Assembly: GCF_050487225.1 (NCBI RefSeq)
Contig: NZ_JBKQGY010000002.1
Coordinates: 62,001 to 126,000, forward strand
Direction: 5' to 3'
DNA: 64,000 nucleotides
Source of the DNA: Paenalcaligenes sp050487225
GTDB lineage: Bacteria > Pseudomonadota > Gammaproteobacteria > Burkholderiales > Burkholderiaceae_B
Part shown: one piece after another, positions 26,764 through 34,115 of the stretch
Layout of the letters: the number at the start of each line of letters is the position of its first letter
Position numbering within the stretch: position 1 is the stretch's first letter
Notes under the pieces: model-generated
Database searches by the model: none
The model's input: the letters and a program-made list of their open reading frames with translations, nothing else
Told to the model about the DNA's origin: nothing
Made by a program: the position numbers and the translations under genes

Positions 26764-27762
26764 ATGAAAAAACGCAACGTCACCCCCTTGTTTACGCAAC
26801 CTTTACCTAGCGAGATCACGCCGCGCGAGGTGTTTACTAACCGTCGTAAGCTGTTAAGGTTACTGGCTGCTGGTGCTACTACCCCGGCTCTGGCGCATTG
26901 GGCCATGCGTGATGCCAAAGCCAGCATGACTACACCCTCTGCCACACGCCCAATGCTTAGCTCTACGCCCAGCACTATAGCGGGTGCTACTCTGGATGAA
27001 GCTCTGACCCCGTATAACGACGCCACCACCTACAACAACTTCTATGAGTTTGGCCTAGATAAAGGCGACCCCGCTAAAAATGCGGATGCTATGCCCGTCA
27101 GCCCTTGGAACGTCAACATAGAAGGTCTGGTGCATAAACCAGGGGTCTGGTCATTAGAAGATCTGCTAGGGCTTTCCGCAATGGAAGAACGCATCTACCG
27201 ACTGCGCTGCGTGGAAGCATGGAGCATGGTGATCCCTTGGGTTGGCTATTCGTTGGCTGAGCTGATTAAAAAAGTAGAACCCATGGGCAGCGCTAAATAT
27301 GTGGAGTTTGTCACCATGGCTGACCCCCAAACCATGCCGGGCCTGCGTAGTGGGGTATTAGACTGGCCTTACACCGAAGGGCTACGCATGGATGAGGCCA
27401 TGCATCCGCTTACCATGCTGGCATTTGGCATGTATGGCGAGGTATTACCAAATCAAAATGGTGCGCCTGTACGACTAGTCGTACCTTGGAAGTACGGCTT
27501 CAAAAGTGCTAAAAGCCTAGTCAGCATTCGCTTCGTGGAAGAAATGCCCGCCACCGCATGGAACAAAGCTGCCCGACACGAATACGGTTTTTACTCTAAC
27601 GTGAACCCTAACGTCCCCCACCGACGATGGAGCCAAAGCTCTGAACGTGTTATTGGTCAAAGTGGCATCTTTGCCCCTAAGCGCAAAACTGAACTGTTCA
27701 ATGGCTATGCCGAGCAAGTAGGCCAACTGTACGCCGGCATGGATTTAGAGCGTAATTTCTAA
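26764..27762 (+). CDS. msrP: Protein-methionine-sulfoxide reductase, catalytic subunit
   Basis: MsrP (YedY) is a periplasmic molybdopterin enzyme that repairs oxidised methionine in envelope proteins, taking electrons from MsrQ. A twin-arginine signal (NRRKLLRLLAAG) begins near residue 25, the molybdenum-ligating cysteine is in YRLRCVEAW near 148, and VPWKYGFKSAKSLV lies in the C-terminal half. I start at ATG 26764; a TTG two codons earlier is in frame. The stop overlaps the msrQ start (TAATG). Confidence 0.95.
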   Translation: MKKRNVTPLFTQPLPSEITPREVFTNRRKLLRLLAAGATTPALAHWAMRDAKASMTTPSATRPMLSSTPSTIAGATLDEALTPYNDATTYNNFYEFGLDKGDPAKNADAMPVSPWNVNIEGLVHKPGVWSLEDLLGLSAMEERIYRLRCVEAWSMVIPWVGYSLAELIKKVEPMGSAKYVEFVTMADPQTMPGLRSGVLDWPYTEGLRMDEAMHPLTMLAFGMYGEVLPNQNGAPVRLVVPWKYGFKSAKSLVSIRFVEEMPATAWNKAARHEYGFYSNVNPNVPHRRWSQSSERVIGQSGIFAPKRKTELFNGYAEQVGQLYAGMDLERNF

Positions 27763-28388
27763 TGAGCCTCACCAGCAACCTCAATCTGGCACTTCTACAT
27801 CGCCTCACCAAACCCGTGTTGTGGTTGCTGTGCCTGACTCCGGCTGCATGGCTAATCTATGGGGTAGTGACCAACACACTAGGGCCTAACCCAGCAGAAA
27901 CCTTAATTCGTAGTACTGGCGACTGGTCGCTACGCATGCTCTGTCTGGCATTGGCCATTACGCCTTTGCGACAAATTTTCAACCTTTATGCTCTGGCAAA
28001 ACTTCGTCGATTAATAGGTCTATTTGCCTTCTTTTATGTGGTGCTACATGCGGTGTGCTATGCCTGGTTCGACATGTACTGGCAATGGCGTGATATCTGG
28101 CACGACGTACTGCAACGCCCCTTTATCTTAGTGGGTATGCTGACATTCATTGTCTTGCTATTACTGGCTATCACCTCACCTAAAGTAATGCTCAAAACCA
28201 TGGGGGCCAAAAACTGGCAGCGTTTGCACCGTTGCATACACGTAGCAGCATGGTTAGCGCTGTTGCATTTCTACTGGATGCGACTGGGTAAGAACAACCT
28301 GAACGACGTGTTTGTCTACGTGGCTATAGTCTTGGCATTACAAGGCTGGCGAGTTTACAAACGTATGGGTAAACGGTCATTTAGTTAA
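27762..28388 (+). CDS. msrQ: Heme-binding membrane subunit of MsrPQ
   Basis: MsrQ (YedZ) is a six-helix inner membrane b-type cytochrome (ferric reductase-like domain) that passes electrons from the quinone pool or flavins to MsrP. Histidines in YVVLHAVCYAW and LHRCIHVAAWLALLHFYW are the expected heme ligands. The length of 208 is typical. It is translationally coupled to msrP. Confidence 0.94.
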   Translation: MSLTSNLNLALLHRLTKPVLWLLCLTPAAWLIYGVVTNTLGPNPAETLIRSTGDWSLRMLCLALAITPLRQIFNLYALAKLRRLIGLFAFFYVVLHAVCYAWFDMYWQWRDIWHDVLQRPFILVGMLTFIVLLLLAITSPKVMLKTMGAKNWQRLHRCIHVAAWLALLHFYWMRLGKNNLNDVFVYVAIVLALQGWRVYKRMGKRSFS

Positions 28389-28478
28389 TAGCCTAGGGTT
28401 ACACAGCAAGCACAACGAGCACTACATATCTCATCAGAAGTTCTTGCCTAACACATAAGTAACCACTAATATGTTTTC

Positions 28479-28793
28479 ATGATTGAAAACGATATTTTCA
28501 AGGCACTCGCCGACCCTACACGTAGAGCCATCTTCGAGAAACTCGCCGCAGGCAGTATGAATGCGAGCACGTTACGCATAGGCATAGACATCAGCCAATC
28601 AGCCATGTCACAGCATTTGGCTGTGTTGCGTAAGGCCAGTCTAGTGCGTGAAGAGAAACAGGGTCGCTTTGTTAATTATGAAGTGAACCCTGAAGGCTTG
28701 GCTCAACTAGCCAACTGGTTTTCCAAATACCGTTCCTACTGGCCTGCGCGAGTTGAGGCCCTGCAAGCATTACTCAAGGATATGGACCAATGA
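28479..28793 (+). CDS. ArsR family transcriptional regulator
   Basis: The 104-residue winged-helix repressor has KALADPTRRAIFEKLAAG and the recognition helix ISQSAMSQHLAVLRKASLV. No metal-binding cysteine motif (CxC) is visible, so it is likely one of the non-metal ArsR proteins that pair with AHSA1/SRPBCC genes. Its stop overlaps the next start by 4 bp, indicating coupled translation. Confidence 0.92.
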   Translation: MIENDIFKALADPTRRAIFEKLAAGSMNASTLRIGIDISQSAMSQHLAVLRKASLVREEKQGRFVNYEVNPEGLAQLANWFSKYRSYWPARVEALQALLKDMDQ

Positions 28794-29146
28794 GTGAGAT
28801 CACCACCGAAAGTAGCGATGACACGTTGATACTTGAGTATCAACTGGAGGCACCGCCTGAAAAAGTCTGGCGTGCCATCAGCATTCCTGAATTTCGTGAA
28901 CAATGGCTGCCCAGTGATGCCTTAATTGAAAGCACCCCCATATTCACTGTGCAAAACAAAGAACAGCATTACCGTATGCGTGATGAGGACTTCCCACTAC
29001 TAGAAAGTGTGGTTGTTTTTCAAGTGATCCCACATGGAGAAAATCACAGCATCCTGCGCATCACACACAAAGTATCCATCATAGCCACTACACCGTGCTC
29101 TCGTGCCGCTAATGACGCATCACTATGGCTAGCGCTCGCTGCCTAG
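28790..29146 (+). CDS. SRPBCC/AHSA1-like protein
   Basis: The start LEYQLEAPPEKVWRAISIPEFREQWLP is the typical first strand and helix of the AHSA1/SRPBCC ligand-binding fold. At 118 residues it is shorter than the usual 140-160, and the last 20 residues (PCSRAANDASLWLALAA) do not resemble the usual C-terminal helix, so the end may be worn or frameshifted. It is coupled to the ArsR gene, a standard pairing. No ligand is known. Confidence 0.75.
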   Translation: MSEITTESSDDTLILEYQLEAPPEKVWRAISIPEFREQWLPSDALIESTPIFTVQNKEQHYRMRDEDFPLLESVVVFQVIPHGENHSILRITHKVSIIATTPCSRAANDASLWLALAA

Positions 29147-29182
29147 TTATCTCGCAAAATAGAATACGAATAAGGAACCGCC

Positions 29183-29788
29183 ATGCGTGAAACCATGCAA
29201 CTTATCCCCATGGTCATAGAACAATCAGGGCGTGGAGAGCGATCTTTTGATATCTACTCACGACTACTACGTGATCGCATTATTTTTCTAAATGGTGAAG
29301 TCAATGACAACGTGTCTGCTCTGCTGTGTGCGCAGCTACTATTTCTAGAGTCCGAAAACCCTGAAAAGCCCATACATCTCTACATCAACTCACCAGGTGG
29401 TATGGTGACTAGCGGTCTGGCTATTTATGACACCATGCAATTTATCTCTGCGCCGGTGTATACCTTGTGCATGGGTACCGCCCGCTCTATGGGGTCGTTC
29501 TTATTAATGGCTGGTGAACCTGGTTACCGCATGTCCCTACCCAATGCCAGCATACTGGTTCACCAACCATCCGGAGGCGCGCAAGGCCAAGCATCTGATA
29601 TTCTCATTCACGCCGAAGAAATTCAGAAAACCAAACAGCGCATGACTAGGCTATATGCAGAACATTGCGGTCGCAGCTACGCCGAGGTCGAAACTGCATT
29701 AGATAGAGATCGCTTTTTAACAGCAGAAGAAGCCCTAGAATGGGGCTTAATTGATGGTGTTTTGGATAAACGAAAAATGGCTGCGTAA
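29183..29788 (+). CDS. ClpP-type serine protease subunit (second paralogue type)
   Basis: This caseinolytic protease subunit would work with a Clp ATPase. The catalytic serine lies in TARSMGSFLLMAGE near residue 102, the histidine in SILVHQPSGG near 126 and the aspartate in the ALDRDRFLTAEEALEWGLID region. N-terminal IPMVIEQSGRGERSFDIYSRLL is a ClpP hallmark. The gene stands alone without tig or clpX, so it is probably an additional ClpP; the main clpP of Burkholderiales normally sits beside clpX. It is the last host gene before the integrated element. Confidence 0.9.
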   Translation: MRETMQLIPMVIEQSGRGERSFDIYSRLLRDRIIFLNGEVNDNVSALLCAQLLFLESENPEKPIHLYINSPGGMVTSGLAIYDTMQFISAPVYTLCMGTARSMGSFLLMAGEPGYRMSLPNASILVHQPSGGAQGQASDILIHAEEIQKTKQRMTRLYAEHCGRSYAEVETALDRDRFLTAEEALEWGLIDGVLDKRKMAA

Positions 29789-29880
29789 CGCCATTACTGC
29801 TCTCAACACAATCCACATTGCACGTTTAAGTAAAACGGTGAGTTACTGATTGAGCACGCACCAACTAATTTTTAGGCAAA

Positions 29881-29907
29881 ACAAAAAGGGCATAAAGCCC
29901 CTTTGTG
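29881..29907. terminator. Hairpin between clpP and the element
   Basis: AAAGGG and CCCTTT arms enclose CATAAAGC, flanked by A and T runs, so it can serve either direction. In the reconstructed uninterrupted chromosome it would lie just downstream of ychF as well as clpP. Nothing else is recognisable in 29789-29943. Confidence 0.5.
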
Positions 29908-29943
29908 TTTGATGGCGACTAAGTGCCTTGTGATAATGCTTAC

Positions 29944-29957
29944 ACGTTAAACAAAAA
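29944..29957. repeat. Left attachment site (attL) of the element
   Basis: ACGTTAAACAAAAA matches ACGTTAAACAAGAA at 56875-56888 in 13 of 14 positions. Read on the minus strand, this copy and its outer flank encode F-L-F-N-V followed by TAA, the same last five residues as YchF. This is therefore the original 3' end of ychF, displaced by the insertion. Confidence 0.8.
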
Positions 29958-30004
29958 ATGCGGCCGCAAAGCGTTGCTAGATGTGGTATTACCCTTGCTT
30001 TGCC

Positions 30005-30035
30005 TCACTTTGTAGTCACTTATATATACACTTTG
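30005..30035. repeat. Possible integrase arm sites, left end
   Basis: TCACTTTG (30005-30012) and ACACTTTG (30028-30035) flank an A/T-rich stretch; TCACTTTG recurs at 56737-56744 next to the integrase gene. Short repeats near both ends of an element are what arm-type integrase sites look like, but eight bases is weak evidence. Confidence 0.3.
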
Positions 30036-30046
30036 ATCGTTGCTGT

Positions 30047-30087
30047 ACGAAGCGAGGCCTCTTTATCGTTTGTTCAGGCCGCTTCGT
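30047..30087 (+). other. Bulged hairpin upstream of alpA
   Basis: ACGAAGC pairs with GCTTCGT and GGCCT with AGGCC, giving a 12-bp stem with a small bulge. It lies 110 bp before the alpA start and could be a terminator for incoming transcription or part of the leader. Confidence 0.35.
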
Positions 30088-30197
30088 CACCTTCGGATTT
30101 TTTGTCGCAAAAATTCCCTTCTGGGAGTCCGTGACCGCTCCTGGGTCACTACCTGAAACTTCCTGCACTGACTTTCAATGTGCAGGAGGTAAGGACA

Positions 30198-30410
30198 GTG
30201 AAAATTCTACGCCGCAAGGCCATCTGCGAAAAGCTTGGCGGCATCAATGACGTAACGCTCTGGCGGATCACTCGCGATGATCCGACATTCCCAGTATCCG
30301 TCCAGCTTAACAAAAGAGTCGTCGGCTGGCTTGAGCACGAGATTGATGCGTGGCTCGAACAGAAGGCCGCTGCCGCCCGCGCTGTCAGCAACAACGCTGT
30401 CTATCCCTGA
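30198..30410 (+). CDS. AlpA-family DNA-binding regulator
   Basis: The 70-residue MerR-like helix-turn-helix protein has LRRKAICEKLGGINDVTLWRI and then the family's TFPVSVQLNKRVVGWLEHEIDAWL. I chose GTG 30198 because AGGAGG stands 8 bp before it. AlpA proteins commonly activate the integrase or excision genes of P4-like elements and prophages; here the gene is at the opposite end from the integrase, which is adjacent in the circular form. It is followed by the TrfA-like gene. Confidence 0.85.
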   Translation: MKILRRKAICEKLGGINDVTLWRITRDDPTFPVSVQLNKRVVGWLEHEIDAWLEQKAAAARAVSNNAVYP

Positions 30411-30445
30411 TCGCCGCGATTCCGCAGGCCAGAAGGCAGGGGTCG

Positions 30446-31318
30446 ATGATGCGCAGCCTAGGAAAAGCCGCAGCTCTTGATGGACAGATTGATCGACTGC
30501 GACGTTCGGCTTACCTCAGCAGTAGAGGCATCTCTCCAACCGGGCAGTTCCAGCTCGACCTGATCTTTCCGAACTCAATGGAAAACAGAGATGACCTGCG
30601 GCACATCCCCAATGACTACGCAAGATCATCTCTGTTTACTGTTGGCAACAAGCGAGTGCCGCGCCGGGCGTTCATGCACGAAACACTATTCCATTACAAC
30701 GAGCACATTTCAATTCTCTACACAGGCATCGAACTCCACGCAGAAGATGACGAACTCGTGTGGCTGCAAATCCTGAACTATGCCCAAAAGGTGGCGCTCG
30801 GTGAGCCGTTCGAATTTTCCGTCAAAAACTTGGTGGCGGACGTCGGTTGGCACAAAAATGGCCGCTATTACGATAAGGCCCGTGAGTGCATCAGCCGTCT
30901 GAAGGCCAGTGAAGTTCTGGCGCTCAACAGTAAAGCGTATGGAAGGAGCGGTGCGATTTCACTCATCCAGAACTACATAGTGCTCAACGACGAGCATGGT
31001 AAGCCAACCCACTATCGAGTCTGGATGAATCCCAACTTAATTTATTTGTTTGCTGGCAATACGTTTACCAGCCATTCTTGGACTGCCTACCGGGGCTTGT
31101 CGCCGGTCGCGAGGCGCTTGGCAGACTACATTGAAAGCCACAGGCATCCGTACCCCTTGGCTCTAACAAGGTTTCGCGCCATGTGCGGGTCAAACAACAA
31201 AGACATAGCCGATTGGCGACGAACCGTAAGAAAGGCATGCGCTGAGGTGCAAGCCGCCCAGATTGCCAAGATAGCTTTTCTATCCAGCGATGACTACATC
31301 TGCTGTGGGGACGGGTAA
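30446..31318 (+). CDS. TrfA-like plasmid replication initiator
   Basis: The protein resembles TrfA of IncP plasmids across most of its 290 residues. Shared segments include NRDDLRHIPNDYARSSLFTV, NKRVPRRAFMHETLFHYN, YTGIELHAEDDELVW, KNGRYYDKARECISRL, LSPVARRLADYIESHRHPYPL and FRAMCGSNNKDIADWR. TrfA binds iterons at oriV, melts the origin and loads the helicase. I start at ATG 30446 (ATG ATG CGC); the frame continues upstream but overlaps alpA with no conserved sequence. Iterons begin 126 bp downstream. An initiator of this type inside a chromosomal element suggests an autonomously replicating circular stage or an integrated plasmid. Confidence 0.88.
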   Translation: MMRSLGKAAALDGQIDRLRRSAYLSSRGISPTGQFQLDLIFPNSMENRDDLRHIPNDYARSSLFTVGNKRVPRRAFMHETLFHYNEHISILYTGIELHAEDDELVWLQILNYAQKVALGEPFEFSVKNLVADVGWHKNGRYYDKARECISRLKASEVLALNSKAYGRSGAISLIQNYIVLNDEHGKPTHYRVWMNPNLIYLFAGNTFTSHSWTAYRGLSPVARRLADYIESHRHPYPLALTRFRAMCGSNNKDIADWRRTVRKACAEVQAAQIAKIAFLSSDDYICCGDG

Positions 31319-31351
31319 TCCGAAAAAAGCAGCTTGACACTTTTCTTCTAG

Positions 31352-31373
31352 GCCCGCAATTGCGGGCTTTATT
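31352..31373 (+). terminator. Terminator of the trfA-like gene
   Basis: A perfect 16-bp palindrome (GCCCGCAATTGCGGGC) followed by TTTATT, 33 bp after the stop. Confidence 0.65.
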
Positions 31374-31409
31374 GAGTCCGGAAATTTTCCTCGGAGTGGC
31401 GACTCGAAG

Positions 31410-31684
31410 TTATCCACAGAAACAACGTTTGGATGCCATTTCTCGTGACAGATGACCCATGTTGGTTTTGCAGTTTATGGGTCATCTGTCACGGTTTCGA
31501 GCTGCTTACCCAGCGATCTTGCGGCTCTTGATAGGTCGTCTGTGGATAACTGCTCGACCGCCATCAGCATGTCTGAAAAAACGTGGATTTTCGTGACAGA
31601 TGACCCATGAAATTTTGGGCCGGCATAAATTTTGAAACTCAAAAGCGTGACAGATGACCCATGAAAACGTGACAGATGGCCCAT
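31410..31684. other. Iteron-type replication origin (oriV) with DnaA boxes
   Basis: Five copies of the 17-mer CGTGACAGATGACCCAT lie here: 31444-31460 (+), 31477-31493 (inverted), 31592-31608 (+), 31646-31662 (+) and 31668-31684 (+, one mismatch). The starts of the last three are 54 and 22 bp apart, close to whole helical turns. Perfect DnaA boxes TTATCCACA stand at 31410-31418 and, inverted, at 31541-31549. An A/T-rich tract follows at 31705-31800. With a TrfA-like gene next door this is very likely its origin. Confidence 0.82.
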
Positions 31685-31820
31685 CTCACACAGATCAAAC
31701 TCCATCGTAACCTACTGTTTTAAATGAAAATTTAACTTCACCAGCAAAGCCGCTAACCTTCTTTTTAACCATTTCTTTAACCAAAAGAAGCCTTCGCTCC
31801 CTCCGGTCGCTGCGCGTCCG

Positions 31821-31854
31821 CCCGTGGATAACTCGCAAGCGAGTTATCCACGGG
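31821..31854. repeat. Perfect 16-bp inverted repeat containing DnaA-like half sites
   Basis: The arms CCCGTGGATAACTCGC and its exact complement are separated by two A residues. Each arm contains TTATCCAC, one base short of a DnaA box. It lies beyond the A/T-rich tract of the origin and may belong to it, or be a terminator or a site for another protein. Confidence 0.6.
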
Positions 31855-31970
31855 CTCCCTTGCTGGGGCTACTCGCATTTTTCAAATGCCTGATGGGCTA
31901 CTTGGGGTCGGCTGTTTCCAATATGCCTTCGGTGGGCCTGGCCGGAGCCCACCCGTCCCTTTCAGATGAC

Positions 31971-32010
31971 ATCGTAACGTTACGATAACGTAGCGTTACG
32001 ATGTTACGGT
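31971..32010. repeat. GTTACGAT repeat cluster
   Basis: A perfect palindrome ATCGTAACGTTACGAT (31971-31986) is followed by another GTTACGAT (31995-32002) and a partial GTTAC. It overlaps the 3' end of the XRE gene. It may be a protein-binding site of the origin region or a terminator stem; I cannot say which. Confidence 0.45.
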
Positions 32011-32243
32011 GCAGGCTCCTGCCCGGCAGCCGGTGCTTCCAGCAGAACAGAAGGCTCCACCCCCAGCGCCTCGGCCAGCTTGAAGATGTTGAGCAATGCG
32101 ATGTTGCGCTGCCCACGCTCAACCCCCCCCAGATAGCTGCGTGCCAAGCCACTTTCCAGTGCTAGGCGTTCTTGCGACCACCCTCTGGTCTTTCTGATTT
32201 CTATCAGCTTCAGGCCGAAGCGTAGTCGGGGATCAAGGGCCAT
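32004..32243 (-). CDS. XRE-family repressor
   Basis: The 79-residue protein is essentially one Cro/CI helix-turn-helix (GLKLIEIRKTRGWSQERLALESGLARSYLGGVERGQRNIALLNIFKLAEALGVEPS). It has a short proline/alanine-rich tail and no effector or cleavage domain. It is divergent from the membrane-protein gene at 32387, and repeated sequences fill the space between, so it probably represses itself and the downstream cassette. It could be an antitoxin-type regulator, but no toxin is adjacent. Confidence 0.88.
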   Translation of the reverse strand: MALDPRLRFGLKLIEIRKTRGWSQERLALESGLARSYLGGVERGQRNIALLNIFKLAEALGVEPSVLLEAPAAGQEPAP

Positions 32244-32267
32244 ATTTCTCTCTTCTTAAAGAGAAAT
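32244..32267. promoter_or_regulatory. Candidate XRE operator
   Basis: ATTTCTCT and AGAGAAAT form an 8-bp inverted repeat with an 8-base spacer, abutting the XRE start codon. Its position fits autorepression. Confidence 0.5.
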
Positions 32268-32271
32268 GACT

Positions 32272-32367
32272 CTATGAGTACCCCCTCTATAGGGCTACGC
32301 CCGATAAGTACCCGCACTATGAGTGACAATTGAATGCAGGCGCCATAAAATGGCCTCTATAAGTAAC
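32272..32367 (+). promoter_or_regulatory. Four direct repeats upstream of the envelope cassette
   Basis: CTATGAGTACC (32272), CGATAAGTACC (32302), CTATGAGTGAC (32317) and CTATAAGTAAC (32357) share the pattern TATRAGTRMC and start 30, 15 and 40 bp apart. The last ends 20 bp before the next start codon, which has GGAGG at 32373. They may be regulator sites, or overlap the promoter. Confidence 0.4.
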
Positions 32368-32386
32368 AAAATGGAGGAAATGACGT

Positions 32387-33040
32387 ATGGCAAGCGTCTG
32401 GAAGACTGCGGGGATGGGAGCGGCGGCGCTGGCAGTTCCTGTGGCTGGGCTTTCAGGTCTCGCTGCCGCTGGTCTTACGCTGATTCTTGTACTGGCGATG
32501 TTCGGCGTGGGGCCTGCGCGCCTGTCACAGACATCGCTTTGGGGGCTGTTGACCAGTGAGCTGATGCTCTATCTGCTGATTTCGCTGGCACTCTTCGCGC
32601 TGTCCTTCCGATTTCTGGCGCGTCTGCAGGCCCGCTGCCAGGCCCTTGTCACCAGAATCAACACCCAGCATGGGCTGTCATTCGATGCTGGACATCTCCT
32701 GGGTTATCCCGCGCCGGCATTCCTTGTTTTTGACTCCCAGAATCGCAAGATCGCGGCCTGCGATGTGGTCAATGACGCATACAAACTGCACGACTTCTCC
32801 TGGCTGCTCGGCTGGCAGATGACCTGGCGCGAGGTCGAGAGCATGGAGATGAACGGCGGTAGCCGACAGGTCAACGCCAGCGGCATGAGCGCGCCGACCT
32901 TCGAGCGCACGGTACGCGCCAAAGACTTCGCCATTGCGCTGCAAACCGCCGATCCACAACGACCAGTGCTCAGTTTTCCCATGAGCCGCCGGGCAGCGGA
33001 AACCTGGTGTGCCCGGCTCAATGCCCTCTTCAACGGATAA
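32387..33040 (+). CDS. Unrecognised inner membrane protein
   Basis: The 217-residue protein has two strongly hydrophobic hairpins near residues 12-40 and 55-75 and a soluble C-terminal domain. That domain (FDSQNRKIAACDVVNDAYKL, then FPMSRRAAETWCARLNALFNG at the end) has the look of a small PH-like or DUF4755-type fold, but I cannot name it with confidence. GGAGG lies nine bases before the ATG. The next gene's reading frame overlaps its 3' end, so it opens a tight cassette of five genes. No function is proposed. Confidence 0.75.
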   Translation: MASVWKTAGMGAAALAVPVAGLSGLAAAGLTLILVLAMFGVGPARLSQTSLWGLLTSELMLYLLISLALFALSFRFLARLQARCQALVTRINTQHGLSFDAGHLLGYPAPAFLVFDSQNRKIAACDVVNDAYKLHDFSWLLGWQMTWREVESMEMNGGSRQVNASGMSAPTFERTVRAKDFAIALQTADPQRPVLSFPMSRRAAETWCARLNALFNG

Positions 33041-33702
33041 GTTCGCGAGGAACTACGACGAAACACTACCGAAGCCTGTTGCTGCTTCCTTTTCTCTTGA
33101 CGGGATGTGCCACAACCGACATGCAGGGGGCGCTGGACTCTCTGAATGGACTGGGACAAGCCATTGGAACCAGTCTGTCGCAAGTGACTACGCCTGCAGG
33201 CGCGGCAAACCGCAACAGCGTGCTGGGGACTCCACTGCATAACGCCTTGCGCCAGAATCTGTCTACCGACGGTCGCGCCCCGGAGTGGCCCAAGGTAGTG
33301 ATCAGCAATCTGCAAATTCCGGCTGATCAGATGACGCTGACCCGTAGCCTTACGCTCAAAGCCAGTGATTGCATTCGCTTTGACGCCGTGCTGTGGCACG
33401 ACGCCAAGCGTTCCGAGCGCTTCAGCAATCTGTCGCTATGTGCACCGGAGTTGCCGAAACAGTCGAACAATTTCGTGCTCACCTGGAAGAGCTTTTCCAT
33501 CTCCGGAAAAACCAGCGGCCAGGTTCGCACCGACGGCCCAACCCCGCCGTACAGCAAGTTGCCCAGTGACCCGGCGATGGAACGCTGGTTGATGAATCAG
33601 TTCGGCCTTTACTATGTGGGTTCGCTATTGACGCTGGTCGGCTATGACTCCAATTTCACGATCGATGACCGTCGCTTCTGGATCAGGAACATCAAGGGAT
33701 GA
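33007..33702 (+). CDS. Unrecognised lipoprotein
   Basis: A hydrophobic core followed by the lipobox LLTGC marks a lipoprotein; the mature part is about 195 residues, with no repeat or motif I know. The only normal start in frame is GTG 33007, giving a long basic leader. An alternative is ACG at 33058, which sits six bases after GAGGA and would give a compact signal starting at KHYRSLLLL; it looks like an ATG changed by one base. The stop overlaps the next start (ATGA). Function unknown. Confidence 0.7.
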   Translation: MCPAQCPLQRISSRGTTTKHYRSLLLLPFLLTGCATTDMQGALDSLNGLGQAIGTSLSQVTTPAGAANRNSVLGTPLHNALRQNLSTDGRAPEWPKVVISNLQIPADQMTLTRSLTLKASDCIRFDAVLWHDAKRSERFSNLSLCAPELPKQSNNFVLTWKSFSISGKTSGQVRTDGPTPPYSKLPSDPAMERWLMNQFGLYYVGSLLTLVGYDSNFTIDDRRFWIRNIKG

Positions 33703-34115
33703 ACGCACTGCTACTTGCCGCCCTGCCGCTTGTGCTGATGGACGGCCAAGCACCAGATATCGATCACTGGTTGCGCATTGAGCCGGCCATCGCCGCCGCC
33801 GTGGAATGCCGTCAAACCTTGCCGCTGCACATGCTGGACGGTATTGCACCCAATGCTCCCGGCAGTTGGTCGCTGGTGCCGACGCGCAGCTTCACGGTGT
33901 TCGGGTTGCCGGTGCAGCGCATCGAGCTGTTCATCGACCCGGATGGTGAGCTGGGTGCAAGCTATACAGCGGTGATTGAAAAGCGCAGCCTGCAGCAGGC
34001 GCGCAAGCAGCTCAACCTCATCAGCGCGCGCGAGCGCATAGGCCAGCTCTCGGCAGATCAGCCCAATGATGAAGTACAGCTGGTCTGCACGGTGGCCGCA
34101 ACGGAGCAAGGGTGA
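33699..34115 (+). CDS. Unrecognised small exported protein
   Basis: The 138-residue protein begins MNALLLAALPLVLMDGQAPD, a short possible signal peptide, and continues with a mixed alpha/beta sequence. It has two cysteines about 90 residues apart that could form a disulfide bond. It overlaps both neighbours by 4 bp, so it is translationally coupled. I do not recognise the family. Confidence 0.65.
   Translation: MNALLLAALPLVLMDGQAPDIDHWLRIEPAIAAAVECRQTLPLHMLDGIAPNAPGSWSLVPTRSFTVFGLPVQRIELFIDPDGELGASYTAVIEKRSLQQARKQLNLISARERIGQLSADQPNDEVQLVCTVAATEQG

Noticed and set aside
26676..27029. A 117-residue open frame opposite the start of msrP
   Set aside because: It is antisense to a well-supported gene and extends into its promoter region.
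31475..31705. A 76-residue minus-strand open frame
   Set aside because: It lies over the iterons and its repeated RFHGSSVT / KFHGSSVT words are simply the translated repeat; no ribosome site or family match.
32004..32243. Antitoxin of a toxin-antitoxin pair
   Set aside because: The protein is a plain XRE domain and no small toxin gene adjoins it; its divergent neighbour is a membrane protein.
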